Source: Variovorax sp. CF313
GTDB lineage: Bacteria; Pseudomonadota; Gammaproteobacteria; Burkholderiales; Burkholderiaceae_C
DNA: 33,463 nucleotides
Assembly (NCBI RefSeq): GCF_000282635.1
Contig: NZ_AKIW01000060.1
Coordinates: forward strand, 1-33,463
Direction: 5' to 3'
Shown: piece by piece, positions 13,195 to 23,016 of the stretch
How the letters are laid out: every line of letters starts with the position of its first letter
How positions within the stretch are numbered: position 1 is the first letter of the stretch
The notes under the pieces: model-generated
The model's database searches: none
Told to the model about the DNA's origin: nothing
Seen by the model: the letters and a program-made list of their open reading frames with translations, nothing else
Made by a program: the position numbers and the translations under genes

Positions 13195-14385
13195 TCAGCC
13201 GGCCACCTGGTAGCTGGTATTGCGCGAAGAAGCGGCTGGGGTCCCGTTGGCATGGGTGGCCTCCACCCAGCGGCGAACCCGCTCGGCGTCGGCGATGCGG
13301 CTGAACTTGCCGGCCGAATCCAGGAACACCATGATCAGCTTGCGCCCGGCCACCCGGGCCTGCATCACGAGGCACTGGCCGGCTTCGGAGATGTAGCCGG
13401 TCTTCTGCACGCCGATTTCCCAATCGGGGCTCTTCACGAGGCGGTTGGTCGTGTTGAACTGCAGCACGCGGTTGCCGACCTCGACCTGGTACTCAGGCGA
13501 AGTGGACAGGGAACGCACCGTGGCATCGGAGTAGGCAGCATTAACCAGCAGCGCCAGGTCTTGCGCGCTCGACTGATTGCGGCTCGACAGGCCGGTGGGC
13601 TCCACGTAGCGCGTGTCCTTCATGCCGAGCATCTTGGCCTTGGCATTCATGATGCTCACGAAGGTCGTCAGGCCACCCGGGTAGGTGCGGCCCAGCGCAT
13701 GCGCGGCGCGGTTTTCGCTCGACATCAGCGCCAGGTGGAGCAGTTCGCCGCGCGAGAGCGTGGTGCCGACCGTCAGGCGCGAACTGCTGCGCTTTTCGGT
13801 GTCGACGTCATCCTGCGTGATGGTGATGAGTTCGTCGTTCGGCAGATGGGCCTCGCTGATGAGCAGGCCGGTCATGAGCTTGGTGAGCGATGCAATCGGC
13901 AGCACGGCATGGTCGTTCTTGCTGAACAGCACTTCGTGCGTGTCCTGGTCGACGACCAGCGCGACGCTCGACTTCAGGTCGAGCACGTCCTCGGTGCCAT
14001 GCAGGCCGGCCATCTGGCCGAAAGATTGGCGCGGCGCCTCTGTGACGCGAACCACCGAGCGGCGCTGCACGGCCACTACAGTCTTGCCGTTCCTCTTGCG
14101 GATGGTGGCCACGACATTGCGGCCGCCACGAACCACCTTGTCCGCTTTTTCGTTGTTCTCGGCCCGTCCGGCACGCGCCGTCTTGGACGATGCGCTGCGC
14201 TTGACCTCGACCGGCACCGGCCCCTTCGCCTTCTTGGCGACGGCGGCTTTGGCGACAGGCTTTTCTTTCTTCGCGGCCTGGGCGCCAGGCAGCAAAAACG
14301 CCGCGGCGCACAGCGCAACGGCGAGCATTTTGAGTGCGGGTAGAAACCGCTGGCTGGAAACTCGGCGGAGACGGGCTTCAGACAT
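13195..14385 (-). CDS. pbpG: D-alanyl-D-alanine endopeptidase (PBP7/8 type)
   Basis: 396-residue low-molecular-weight penicillin-binding protein that cleaves peptidoglycan cross-links in the periplasm. A signal peptide covers about residues 14-37 (ending GAQA). A Lys/Ala-rich linker runs to about 115. The S11 peptidase domain has the three catalytic motifs: SLTK (Ser166-Lys169), SEN (Ser223-Asn225) and KTG (Lys328-Gly330). The basic linker is longer than in the E. coli protein. GGAG lies eight bases before the ATG, and a good sigma-70-type promoter is upstream, so the gene is probably monocistronic. Confidence 0.93.
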   Translation of the reverse strand: MSEARLRRVSSQRFLPALKMLAVALCAAAFLLPGAQAAKKEKPVAKAAVAKKAKGPVPVEVKRSASSKTARAGRAENNEKADKVVRGGRNVVATIRKRNGKTVVAVQRRSVVRVTEAPRQSFGQMAGLHGTEDVLDLKSSVALVVDQDTHEVLFSKNDHAVLPIASLTKLMTGLLISEAHLPNDELITITQDDVDTEKRSSSRLTVGTTLSRGELLHLALMSSENRAAHALGRTYPGGLTTFVSIMNAKAKMLGMKDTRYVEPTGLSSRNQSSAQDLALLVNAAYSDATVRSLSTSPEYQVEVGNRVLQFNTTNRLVKSPDWEIGVQKTGYISEAGQCLVMQARVAGRKLIMVFLDSAGKFSRIADAERVRRWVEATHANGTPAASSRNTSYQVAG

Positions 14386-14419
14386 TTATAAATCTCCAGC
14401 GGCGACAAACGAGGACCGC

Positions 14420-14448
14420 AGTGTATCGAAATCAAAAAAGGCACGCAA
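14420..14448 (-). promoter_or_regulatory. Sigma-70-type promoter for pbpG
   Basis: On the minus strand TTGCGT and TACACT are separated by exactly 17 bases. The predicted start point is about 28 bases before the pbpG ATG. Confidence 0.55.
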
Positions 14449-14501
14449 TATCAGTTACTTGCGTCCTCTTCTTCAATCGAAAATCAAGGACCGCCTAAAA
14501 C

Positions 14502-16040
14502 CTAACCCTGTGCCGCAACTCTCTCAGCTTGGCTCTGTAACTTGTTGAGCGCGCTCAAATAAGCCTTTGCCGAAGCGACCACGATGTCCGGGTCTGCACC
14601 CACACCGTTGACCACCCGCCCTGCGTTTTGTAACCGAACTGTAACCTCCCCTTGGCTTTCCGTCGAGCCACTGATGGCATTGACAGAGTAAAGAACCATT
14701 TCGGCGCCGCTCTTGACGTGCGACTCGATGGCTTTCAGGGAAGCATCAACCGGGCCATTCCCGTCGGATTCGCCGGTGACTTCCTTGCCCTGGACGGTGA
14801 ACACGACCTTCGCCTGGGGGCGCTCGCCGGTTTCGCTGTGCTGGGAGAGAGAAACGAAAGCAAACTGCTCACCAACGTTCGACACCTCTTCCGCGCTGAC
14901 GAGCGCGAGGATGTCCTCGTCGAAAATTTCCGACTTGCGGTCGGCCAGCTCCTTGAACCGGAGGAACGCGGCATTGATGTCGCCCTCGCTTTCCATGGCC
15001 ACGCCCAGCTCCTGCAGTCGCTGCTTGAAGGCGTTGCGGCCGCTGAGCTTGCCAAGCACGATCTTGTTGGCCGCCCATCCCACGTCCTCGGCGCGCATGA
15101 TCTCGTAGGTGTCGCGCGCCTTGAGCACGCCGTCCTGGTGAATGCCCGAGGCGTGCGCGAAGGCGTTGGCCCCCACCACCGCCTTGTTGGGCTGCACCAC
15201 GAAGCCGGTGGTCTGGCTGACCATGCGGCTCGCGGCCACGATGTGCTGCGTGTCGATGCGCAGGTCGAGCCCGAAATAATCCTTGCGGGTCTTCACCGCC
15301 ATGACCACTTCCTCGAGCGAGCAGTTGCCCGCGCGCTCGCCCAGCCCGTTGATGGTGCATTCCACCTGGCGCGCGCCGCCAATCTTCACGCCCGCCAGCG
15401 AATTCGCCACGGCCATGCCGAGGTCGTTGTGGCAGTGCACCGACCAGATCGCCTTGTCGCTGTTGGGAATGCGCTCGCGCAGCATCTTGATGAAGTTGCC
15501 GTAGAGCTCGGGAACGGCGTAGCCGACAGTGTCCGGCACGTTGATGGTGGTGGCACCTTCGTTGATCACGGTTTCGAGCACCCGGCACAGGAAGTCCGGG
15601 TCGCTGCGATAGCCGTCTTCGGGGCTGAACTCCACGTCCGCCAGCTGGTTGCGCGCGAAACGCACGGCCAGCTTGGCCTGCTCATGCACTTCGTCGGGCG
15701 ACATGCGCAGCTTCTTCTCCATGTGAAGCGGCGAGGTCGCGATGAAGGTGTGGATGCGCCCGCGGGCCGCGCCCTTGAGGGCCTCGGCCGCGCGCGCGAT
15801 GTCGCGGTCGTTGGCGCGCGAAAGGCCGCACACCGTCGAGTCCTTGATCGCATTGGCAATCGCCTTTACGGCCTCGAAGTCGCCGTTCGAGCTGGCGGGA
15901 AAGCCGGCTTCGATGACGTCGACCTTCAGCCGCTCCAGCAGCTTGGCGATGCGCATCTTTTCATCGCGCGTCATCGAGGCGCCGGGCGACTGCTCCCCAT
16001 CGCGCAGGGTGGTGTCGAAAATAATGAGTTGGTCGGTCAT
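14502..16040 (-). CDS. leuA: 2-isopropylmalate synthase, short (type 1) form
   Basis: 512-residue enzyme that condenses acetyl-CoA with 2-ketoisovalerate, the first committed step to leucine. The TIM barrel opens with [16 protein letters not shown] (metal-binding Asp, catalytic Arg), and [16 protein letters not shown] supplies the two metal His residues. The C-terminal LeuA regulatory domain (about 370-505) binds leucine. Two adjacent ATGs occur; the second, giving MTDQLIIFD, is seven bases from AGGAG and was chosen. It follows the long-form leuA by 43 bases on the same strand, probably in one operon. Having both IPMS types side by side is unusual. Confidence 0.93.
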   Translation of the reverse strand: MTDQLIIFDTTLRDGEQSPGASMTRDEKMRIAKLLERLKVDVIEAGFPASSNGDFEAVKAIANAIKDSTVCGLSRANDRDIARAAEALKGAARGRIHTFIATSPLHMEKKLRMSPDEVHEQAKLAVRFARNQLADVEFSPEDGYRSDPDFLCRVLETVINEGATTINVPDTVGYAVPELYGNFIKMLRERIPNSDKAIWSVHCHNDLGMAVANSLAGVKIGGARQVECTINGLGERAGNCSLEEVVMAVKTRKDYFGLDLRIDTQHIVAASRMVSQTTGFVVQPNKAVVGANAFAHASGIHQDGVLKARDTYEIMRAEDVGWAANKIVLGKLSGRNAFKQRLQELGVAMESEGDINAAFLRFKELADRKSEIFDEDILALVSAEEVSNVGEQFAFVSLSQHSETGERPQAKVVFTVQGKEVTGESDGNGPVDASLKAIESHVKSGAEMVLYSVNAISGSTESQGEVTVRLQNAGRVVNGVGADPDIVVASAKAYLSALNKLQSQAERVAAQG

Positions 16041-16083
16041 CATGGATCTCCTGTGTTCGTTCCCACCTTGCGCGTCGGCAGCG

Positions 16084-17787
16084 TCAGGCGGCTTCAACCA
16101 CCGATTGTGCGCCGTGTGCGCCCAGGGCACGAGCACGCTGCACGCCCGAGACAATTGCCTTCAGCGACGCCGTGATCACGTTCGCGTCGATGCCCACGCC
16201 GAACAGCGTGCGGCTTTCGTCGACGCGCAGTTCGAGGTAAGCCACGGACTTCGCATCGGCGCCGGCGCCGATGGCATGCTGGTGGTAGTCCATCACGCGT
16301 ACCGTATGGCCGGTGGCCTGGCTCAGTGCTTGCGTGAAGGCGTCGATGGGGCCGTTGCCGCGGCCTTCGATGGCATGGGTTTCACCGTTCCACGACAGGT
16401 CGCCGCGCAGGACCACGGAGGCGCTGGCGCCCTCGCCTTCTTCCTCGATCACGCGGTGCTGCAGTGCCTGAGCGGTCTCGATGCCGTACTCGCGCACGAA
16501 CAACTGCCAGAGGTCGGCGGCGGTGAGCTCCTTGCCGGCAACGTCCATCACGCGTTGCACGGTCTGCATGAATTCCATCTGCAGGCGGCGCGGCATCTCG
16601 AGGCCATATTCGCTCTCGAGCAGGTAGGCCATGCCCCCCTTGCCGGACTGGCTGTTGACGCGGATCACGGCTTCATAGCTGCGGCCCACATCCTTCGGGT
16701 CGATGGGGAGATAAGGCATGTCCCAGATGTCGCCTTCCCTGCGCGCGGCGAAGGCCTTCTTGATCGCGTCCTGATGCGAGCCCGAGAACGAGGTGTAGAC
16801 GAGGTCGCCCACATACGGATGGCGCGGGTGCACGGGAATCTGGTTGCAGTGCTCGACGGTGGTACGGATCTCGTCGATATTCGAAAAATCGAGCTCGGGC
16901 GAAACGCCTTGTGTGTAGAGGTTGAGCGCGACGTTCACGAGATCAAGGTTGCCGGTGCGCTCGCCATTGCCGAACAGACAGCCCTCAATGCGCTCGGCGC
17001 CGGCCATCAAGGCCAGTTCGCCGGCCGCGGTGCCGGTGCCGCGGTCGTTGTGCGGATGCACGCACAGCACGATCGAATCGCGGCGCGCAAGGTTGCGGTG
17101 CATCCACTCGATCATGTCGGCGAAGATGTTCGGCGTTGAATGCTCCACCGTCGTGGGCAGGTTCACGATGCATTTGCGCTGCGGCGTCGGGGCCCAGACC
17201 TCGGTTACCGCATCGACCACGCGCTTCGAGAACATCACGTCGGTGCCGGAGAACATCTCGGGCGAGTACTGGAAGGTCCACTGCGTGTTCGGCTGCCTGG
17301 CGGCGAACTCGTTGAACATGCGGGCATGGCTGCTGGCCAGCTCGACGATCTGGTCTTCGTCCATGCCGAGCACCACGCGGCGCATCACGGGCGCCACGGC
17401 GTTGTAGAGGTGCACGATGGCGCGCGGTGCGCCCTGCAGCGATTCGAAGGTGCGTTCGATGAGATGGTCGCGCGCCTGCGTCAGCACCTGGATCGTCACG
17501 TCGTCGGGAATGCGGTCTTCCTCGATAAGCTTGCGCACGAAGTCGAATTCGACCTGCGAGGCAGAGGGAAAGCCGACTTCGATTTCCTTGAAGCCGATGG
17601 CCACGAGGGTTTCGAACATGCGCATCTTGCGCGCGATGTCCATGGGCTCGACCAGCGCCTGGTTGCCATCACGCAGGTCGGTCGACAGCCAGATCGGCGC
17701 CTTGGTCAGCACGGCATCGGGCCAGGTGCGGTCCTTGAGGCCGATCGGGGCGAATGCGCGGTATTTGCTTTGAGGTTGCTTGAGCAT
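16084..17787 (-). CDS. leuA: 2-isopropylmalate synthase, long (type 2) form
   Basis: 567-residue isopropylmalate synthase of the longer class, also found in actinobacteria and fungi: N-terminus [20 protein letters not shown], active-site [16 protein letters not shown], metal ligands in [16 protein letters not shown], and a C-terminal regulatory domain ending [19 protein letters not shown]. The start has AGAGAA upstream, and the preceding in-frame GTG/ATT region falls in the attenuator. Expression is likely governed by leucine through the leader peptide and terminator hairpin directly upstream. Same reaction as the next gene; it could instead be tuned to a different 2-keto acid, which sequence alone cannot show. 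Confidence 0.93.
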   Translation of the reverse strand: MLKQPQSKYRAFAPIGLKDRTWPDAVLTKAPIWLSTDLRDGNQALVEPMDIARKMRMFETLVAIGFKEIEVGFPSASQVEFDFVRKLIEEDRIPDDVTIQVLTQARDHLIERTFESLQGAPRAIVHLYNAVAPVMRRVVLGMDEDQIVELASSHARMFNEFAARQPNTQWTFQYSPEMFSGTDVMFSKRVVDAVTEVWAPTPQRKCIVNLPTTVEHSTPNIFADMIEWMHRNLARRDSIVLCVHPHNDRGTGTAAGELALMAGAERIEGCLFGNGERTGNLDLVNVALNLYTQGVSPELDFSNIDEIRTTVEHCNQIPVHPRHPYVGDLVYTSFSGSHQDAIKKAFAARREGDIWDMPYLPIDPKDVGRSYEAVIRVNSQSGKGGMAYLLESEYGLEMPRRLQMEFMQTVQRVMDVAGKELTAADLWQLFVREYGIETAQALQHRVIEEEGEGASASVVLRGDLSWNGETHAIEGRGNGPIDAFTQALSQATGHTVRVMDYHQHAIGAGADAKSVAYLELRVDESRTLFGVGIDANVITASLKAIVSGVQRARALGAHGAQSVVEAA

Positions 17788-17828
17788 GTCGATTTCTCTG
17801 AGATGGTTGGTAATCAACCAGCAACCCC

Positions 17829-17865
17829 AAAAACAAACGGCCCGTTGCTGGTGCGAACGGGCCGT
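17829..17865 (-). terminator. Leucine attenuator terminator hairpin
   Basis: A perfect ten-base stem ACGGCCCGTT/AACGGGCCGT with a nine-base loop, followed on the minus strand by TTGTTTTTG. It lies 42 bases before the leuA start and after a Leu-rich leader peptide. Loop-side bases CCAGCA can also pair with TGCTGG within the Leu codons of the leader, a possible alternative fold. Confidence 0.75.
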
Positions 17866-17886
17866 GGTGAGGGATTTGCGCGTGCG

Positions 17887-17943
17887 CTACCGTCTCCGCC
17901 CGTGAGGGAGGGCTAGTAGGGCCAGCAGCGAAATCTTGGTCAT
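17887..17943 (-). CDS. leuL: Leucine-rich leader peptide (leuL-type)
   Basis: An 18-residue frame, MTKISLLALLALPHGRRR, with five Leu codons at positions 6, 7, 9, 10 and 12 (CTG CTG, CTA CTA, CTC) ends 21 bases before the attenuator stem. The two CTA codons are rare in GC-rich genomes like this one, which suits ribosome stalling when charged tRNA-Leu runs low. No Shine-Dalgarno sequence is visible; a possible -10 (TACATT) ends about ten bases before the ATG, so translation may be leaderless. It lies between pssA and leuA. Confidence 0.75.
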   Translation of the reverse strand: MTKISLLALLALPHGRRR

Positions 17944-17953
17944 GAGGGCTGTG

Positions 17954-17984
17954 AATGTAGCACAAGCCGCCGTCAGTTATGCAA
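17954..17984 (-). promoter_or_regulatory. Weak promoter candidate for leuL-leuA
   Basis: TTGCAT and TACATT on the minus strand, 19 bases apart, overlap the 3' end of pssA. The spacing is longer than ideal. If used, the transcript would begin within a few bases of the leader ATG. Confidence 0.25.
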
Positions 17985-18797
17985 GCCCCGTTCGTCCGGC
18001 TCTTCGGTCGAGGTGCTGATCACGCTCGCCGGCTGCCCCTTGGCCTTGCGCCACGCGTAGACCACGTAGCCACTCAGGCCGTACATGACGAAAAGGCCGA
18101 ACAGCACGGTGGGCGGATGGATGTTGATGACCGCGATCCCGAGCGCGATGAGCACGATTGCGGCAAAGGGCACGCTCTTCTTCATCTGGATGTCCTTGAA
18201 GCTGTAGAACGGCGCATTGGTGACCATCGTGAGGCCCGCATACAGCGTGAAGGCAAAGGTGACCCAGGTGATCTGCGTCCACGAGAGATACAGCACCTCC
18301 CCGCCGCGCTTGCCCCATTCGTCCACGAGCCAGATGAAGCCTGCCACCAGTGCAGCAGCCGCGGGCGACGGCAGCCCCTGGAACCAGCGCTTGTCGACCA
18401 CGCCGGTGTTCACGTTGAAGCGCGCGAGCCGCAGCGCCGCGCAGGCGCAATACACGAAGGCGGCGATCCAGCCCCAGCGGCCCAGGCCCTTGAGCGACCA
18501 CTCGTAGGCGATGAGCGCCGGCGCGGCGCCAAACGACACCATGTCGGACAGCGAATCCATCTGCTCGCCGAACGCGCTCTGCGTGTTGGTCATGCGGGCC
18601 ACGCGCCCGTCCAGGCTGTCGAGAATCATCGCGGCGAACACACCGAGCGCCGCGAGGTCGAATCGCGCATTCATGGCCATCACGACCGAGTAGAAACCGC
18701 CGAACAACGCCGCGAGCGTGAACAGGTTCGGCAGGATGTAGATGCCCTTGCGGCGCTTGCGCGGCTGCACGTCGTCGGGAATCGTATCGTCATGCAT
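17973..18797 (-). CDS. pssA: CDP-diacylglycerol--serine O-phosphatidyltransferase
   Basis: 274-residue integral membrane enzyme making phosphatidylserine, the precursor of phosphatidylethanolamine. The CDP-alcohol phosphotransferase motif DGRVAR-X8-G-X3-D-X3-D is complete (DGRVARMTNTQSAFGEQMDS, then SD). About seven hydrophobic segments follow from residue 25 on. GGAGG lies eight bases before the chosen ATG; an in-frame ATG five codons earlier lacks this. It sits between ilvC and leuA, separated from ilvC by a terminator, an arrangement I recall in other Burkholderiales. Confidence 0.93.
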   Translation of the reverse strand: MHDDTIPDDVQPRKRRKGIYILPNLFTLAALFGGFYSVVMAMNARFDLAALGVFAAMILDSLDGRVARMTNTQSAFGEQMDSLSDMVSFGAAPALIAYEWSLKGLGRWGWIAAFVYCACAALRLARFNVNTGVVDKRWFQGLPSPAAAALVAGFIWLVDEWGKRGGEVLYLSWTQITWVTFAFTLYAGLTMVTNAPFYSFKDIQMKKSVPFAAIVLIALGIAVINIHPPTVLFGLFVMYGLSGYVVYAWRKAKGQPASVISTSTEEPDERGLHN

Positions 18798-18835
18798 TGG
18801 AATGGCCTCCATCGCTCGCGGGCGCTGCGCGGTCA

Positions 18836-18852
18836 GCTATCCATTCGATAGC
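18836..18852. repeat. GCTATC palindrome
   Basis: GCTATC-CATTC-GATAGC is a perfect 6+5+6 inverted repeat flanked by CA and AT, in the ilvC-pssA gap. It resembles AGCTATN5ATAGCT elements that I recall as abundant in Comamonadaceae intergenic DNA. It could instead be an operator for pssA. Confidence 0.4.
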
Positions 18853-18911
18853 ATCTATGTCTGTGAGTCGCATGGCTTGCAGTGTAGTTCAGGGGACCTC
18901 TTCGGCCCCTG

Positions 18912-18944
18912 CAAACAAAAGGGCCACCGCGACGGGTGGCCCTT
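18912..18944 (-). terminator. Terminator after ilvC
   Basis: The minus strand reads GGGCCACC-CGTCGC-GGTGGCCC followed by TTTTGTTT, an eight-base perfect stem with a U-tract, 42 bases after the ilvC stop. It separates ilvC from pssA. Confidence 0.85.
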
Positions 18945-18985
18945 GGGAAACGGGTGCCGAAAGCACCCTCTCGCCGGGAGGAAGA

Positions 18986-20011
<1,026 letters not shown>

Positions 20012-20013
20012 CT

Positions 20014-20043
20014 AAAAAATCTCAAGCACCCGCAGAGCGGGTG
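20014..20043 (-). terminator. Weak hairpin before ilvC
   Basis: CACCCGC-TCT-GCGGGTG on the minus strand, then CTTGAGATTTTTT; the T-run starts seven bases after the stem and runs into the ilvC ribosome site. It may partly terminate, or stabilise the ilvC mRNA 5' end. Confidence 0.35.
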
Positions 20044-20051
20044 AATTTCAC

Positions 20052-20312
20052 TCAGAGGCCGGAGGAATTCCGGTCCTTCATTTGCTGGTTGATGGACACG
20101 AGGCTGTCGTGGATGCGGAACAGCACGATGAGCAGTTCGCTGTAGATGCGAACACCGATGGCACCGAAGATCAGGAACGTGAAGGCCGGCAGGTACTGGC
20201 GCTGGTAGAGCGCCGCCCCCGCAAGGACAATCACGCCCAGCAGGCCGAGAAAGTAGAGCACCCGGACGATCGCGGGAGTCACCATCCTGTCGAAACCGAG
20301 CAGACCTCGCAT
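20052..20312 (-). CDS. DUF4282-like small membrane protein
   Basis: 86-residue protein with two hydrophobic segments (about residues 13-36 and 43-65) and a polar C-terminus ending NQQMKDRNSSGL. The pattern GFDRMVTPAIVRVLYFLGL ... RIYSELLIVLFRIHDSL matches DUF4282, a family of unknown function. GAGG lies upstream; a GTG one codon earlier could also start it. It is inserted between ilvN and ilvC on the same strand, 50 bases after ilvN. No role in branched-chain synthesis is known to me. Confidence 0.75.
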   Translation of the reverse strand: MRGLLGFDRMVTPAIVRVLYFLGLLGVIVLAGAALYQRQYLPAFTFLIFGAIGVRIYSELLIVLFRIHDSLVSINQQMKDRNSSGL

Positions 20313-20365
20313 CACTTTTGCCTCATGTGTGGATGAACGGATGAACTGAGGGCGCCTTTACCCTC

Positions 20366-20857
20366 CTACACGCGCAGAATGCGCTCGCCGCGGCCGATGC
20401 CGCTGGCACCGGTACGGACAGTCTCGAGGATAGCGCTACGTTCGATCGCTTCCAGAAAAGCGTCGTTCTTGCCATGGTCGCCAGTGAGTTCGATGGTGTA
20501 GCTCTTGTCGGTCACGTCGATGATGCGGCCGCGAAAAATTTCGGCCATGCGCATCATTTCCTCGCGCTCCTTGCCGACCGCGCGCACCTTCACCATCATG
20601 AGCTCGCGCTCGGTGTAGGCGCCTTCGGTCAGGTCGACGACCTTCACGACTTCGATCAGGCGGTTCAGGTGCTTGGTGATCTGCTCGATCACGTCGTCGG
20701 AACCGGTCGTGACGATGGTCATGCGCGAGAGGCTCGCGTCCTCCGTGGGTGCGACCGTCAGCGATTCGATGTTGTAGCCACGGGCCGAGAACAGGCCCAC
20801 CACGCGGGAAAGAGCACCCGGCTCGTTTTCCAGCAGCACTGCAATGATGTGTTTCAT
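20366..20857 (-). CDS. ilvN: Acetolactate synthase small (regulatory) subunit
   Basis: 163-residue regulatory subunit of acetohydroxyacid synthase, the IlvH/IlvN type. The N-terminal ACT domain (HIIAVLLENEPGALSRVVGLFSARGYNIESL, residues 3-33, to about 78) binds valine for feedback inhibition. The C-terminal domain contains RAVGKEREEMMRMAEIFRGRIIDV. AGAGGAG lies ten bases before the ATG. It follows ilvB by 110 bases on the same strand and acts in complex with it. Confidence 0.96.
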   Translation of the reverse strand: MKHIIAVLLENEPGALSRVVGLFSARGYNIESLTVAPTEDASLSRMTIVTTGSDDVIEQITKHLNRLIEVVKVVDLTEGAYTERELMMVKVRAVGKEREEMMRMAEIFRGRIIDVTDKSYTIELTGDHGKNDAFLEAIERSAILETVRTGASGIGRGERILRV

Positions 20858-20967
20858 GTTTGCGTGACTCCTCTTTTCGCCGCCCTCCCCCGCGCACGGT
20901 AATGCGCGGGCTTGGCGGGCAATAGATTCGTCAGTAAAGGTTGAGCGAGAGAAAAATGCCCCGCGGA

Positions 20968-22752
20968 TCAGAGATCCTCGGAACCCATCAGCATCTCGGT
21001 GATGCCCATGCCGGCCTTCACCATCGGGAACACGTTCTCGGTGGGGTCGGTGCGGAAGTCCATGAACACCGTGCGGTCCTTGAGCTTACGTGCTTCGCGC
21101 AGCGCGGGCTCCACGTCTTGTGGACGCTCGATCAGCATGCCGACATGGCCATAGGCCTCGGCGAGCTTCACGAAGTTGGGCAGTGCGTCCATGTAGCTGT
21201 GGCTGTAGCGGCCGGAGTATTCGATCTCCTGCCACTGGCGCACCATGCCCAGGTAGCGGTTGTTGAGCGAGCAGATCTTGATCGGCGTGTTGTATTGCAG
21301 GCAGGTGGAGAGTTCCTGGATGCACATCTGCACCGAGCCTTCGCCGGTGATGGTGAACACTTCCGAATCGGGCTTCGCGAGCTTGATGCCCATGGCGTAG
21401 GGAATGCCCACACCCATGGTGCCCAGGCCACCCGAGTTGATCCAGCGGCGCGGCTCGTCGAAGCGGTAGTACTGTGCAGCCCACATTTGGTGCTGGCCCA
21501 CGTCCGACGTGATGTACGCGTCGGCGTCCTTGGTCATGTTCCAGAGGGTCTCGACCACGTACTGCGGCTTGATCACGTCCTTGTTGCCGCGGTCGTACTT
21601 GAGGCAGTCGCGCGAGCGCCAGGCTTCGATGGTCTTCCACCAGTCGGCCAGCGCGCCGGCGTCGGGCTTGGTGGTGCTCTCGCGGATCATCGAGATCAGC
21701 TCGGTGAGCACGTCCTTCACGTCGCCGACGATCGGGATGTCGACCTTCACGCGCTTGGAAATGCTCGACGGGTCGATGTCGACGTGGATGATCTTGCGTT
21801 CGTTCTGCGCGAAGTGCTTGGGGTTGCCGATCACGCGGTCGTCGAAGCGCGCGCCCACGGCCAGCAGCACGTCGCAGTTCTGCATCGCGTTGTTGGCTTC
21901 GATGGTGCCGTGCATACCCAGCATGCCGAGGAACTTGCGGTCGCTCGCCGGATAGGCGCCCAGGCCCATCAGCGTATTCGTGACCGGATAGCCGAGCATG
22001 TCGACCAGCGTGCGCAGCTCGTTGGTGGCGTTGCCCAGCAGCACGCCACCGCCGGTATAGATGTAGGGACGCTTCGCGGCCAGCAGCAATTGCAGCGCCT
22101 TGCGGATCTGTCCGCCGTGGCCTTTGCGGACCGGGTTGTACGAGCGCATCTCGACCTTGTCGGGATAGCCTGCATAAGGCGTTTTCTTGAACGAAACGTC
22201 CTTGGGCACATCCACCACCACCGGGCCGGGACGGCCGCTGCGTGCGATGTGGAAGGCCTTCTTCATCGTCATGGCCAGATCCTTGGGATCCTTGACGAGG
22301 AAGTTGTGCTTGACGATGGGACGGGTGATGCCGACCGTGTCGCATTCCTGGAAGGCGTCGAGGCCGATGGCGGCCGTCGGCACCTGGCCCGAGATGATCA
22401 CCATCGGGATCGAGTCCATGTACGCCGTCGCGATGCCGGTGACCGCATTGGTCAGGCCAGGACCGGAGGTGACCAGCGCCACGCCGACGTCGCCGGTGGC
22501 GCGCGCATAGCCGTCGGCCGCGTGGACGGCAGCCTGCTCGTGGCGTACCAGCACGTGCTGGATGGTGTCCTGCTTGTAGAACGCGTCGTAGATGTAGAGA
22601 ACCGCGCCGCCCGGGTAGCCCCAGACGTACCGGACGCCTTCGGCCTGTAGTGCCTTGACCAGCACTTCAGCGCCCATGAGTTCTTGCGTCGGGTTGCCTG
22701 CGCCTGAGGACGCGGCTGCTGCGGAAGCGATTTCCGCCTTGGAGATTTCCAT
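20968..22752 (-). CDS. ilvB: Acetolactate synthase large (catalytic) subunit
   Basis: 594-residue thiamine-diphosphate enzyme that makes acetolactate or acetohydroxybutyrate. The N-terminal TPP pyrimidine domain has GYPGGAVLYIYDAF and the catalytic Glu in RHEQAAVHAADGYARATG; a central FAD-binding domain follows; the C-terminal TPP domain has GTMGVGIPYAMGIKLA and the metal motif GEGSVQM ... NN (Glu where many family members have Asp). The first 25 residues are an Ala-rich extension. The chosen ATG has AAAGG upstream; the frame stays open further 5' but without family similarity. First gene of the ilvBNC set. Confidence 0.96.
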   Translation of the reverse strand: MEISKAEIASAAAASSGAGNPTQELMGAEVLVKALQAEGVRYVWGYPGGAVLYIYDAFYKQDTIQHVLVRHEQAAVHAADGYARATGDVGVALVTSGPGLTNAVTGIATAYMDSIPMVIISGQVPTAAIGLDAFQECDTVGITRPIVKHNFLVKDPKDLAMTMKKAFHIARSGRPGPVVVDVPKDVSFKKTPYAGYPDKVEMRSYNPVRKGHGGQIRKALQLLLAAKRPYIYTGGGVLLGNATNELRTLVDMLGYPVTNTLMGLGAYPASDRKFLGMLGMHGTIEANNAMQNCDVLLAVGARFDDRVIGNPKHFAQNERKIIHVDIDPSSISKRVKVDIPIVGDVKDVLTELISMIRESTTKPDAGALADWWKTIEAWRSRDCLKYDRGNKDVIKPQYVVETLWNMTKDADAYITSDVGQHQMWAAQYYRFDEPRRWINSGGLGTMGVGIPYAMGIKLAKPDSEVFTITGEGSVQMCIQELSTCLQYNTPIKICSLNNRYLGMVRQWQEIEYSGRYSHSYMDALPNFVKLAEAYGHVGMLIERPQDVEPALREARKLKDRTVFMDFRTDPTENVFPMVKAGMGITEMLMGSEDL

Positions 22753-23016
22753 GATCAACCTTTGTGTTATTTCGGGAACGAAATACCTTGGGTGCCCCTT
22801 GCCAACCCTTGTGGGGCCGCGCCAGGACTTGAGGCCAAAGCCATGGGCGGACTGATGTTCCGCCGGACCGTGACCCGTTTGCCTTTTGACTTGCAAGGCG
22901 AATTATGACATTTCTGGGCGTTCAGATTCGCTTCAGCTGCCCTGTAAAGCCACAAAGGCATAATCCGCGGCGATAAACACACATGCGACTTACGCAATCG
23001 CCAGACCCCTTTTCCC
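22753..23016. promoter_or_regulatory. Divergent control region, ilvB and sigma factor gene
   Basis: 264 bases with no gene. On the minus strand, TGTCATAAT at 22902-22910 is an extended -10 candidate for ilvB, giving a leader of about 140 bases, but with no -35. On the plus strand, CATAAT at 22959-22964 could serve the sigma factor gene. A hairpin ATTTCG-TTCC-CGAAAT lies about 20 bases before the ilvB start without a U-tract. No Val/Leu/Ile-rich leader peptide was found, so attenuation of ilvB is not supported. Confidence 0.35.

Noticed and set aside
14652..16175. 507-codon plus-strand frame
   Set aside because: It is antisense to the short-form leuA and has no recognisable domain.
22767..22844. 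Minus-strand 25-residue frame (MALASSPGAAPQG...) before ilvB as an attenuation leader
   Set aside because: It has few branched-chain codons and the nearby hairpin has no U-tract, so it does not resemble an ilv leader.
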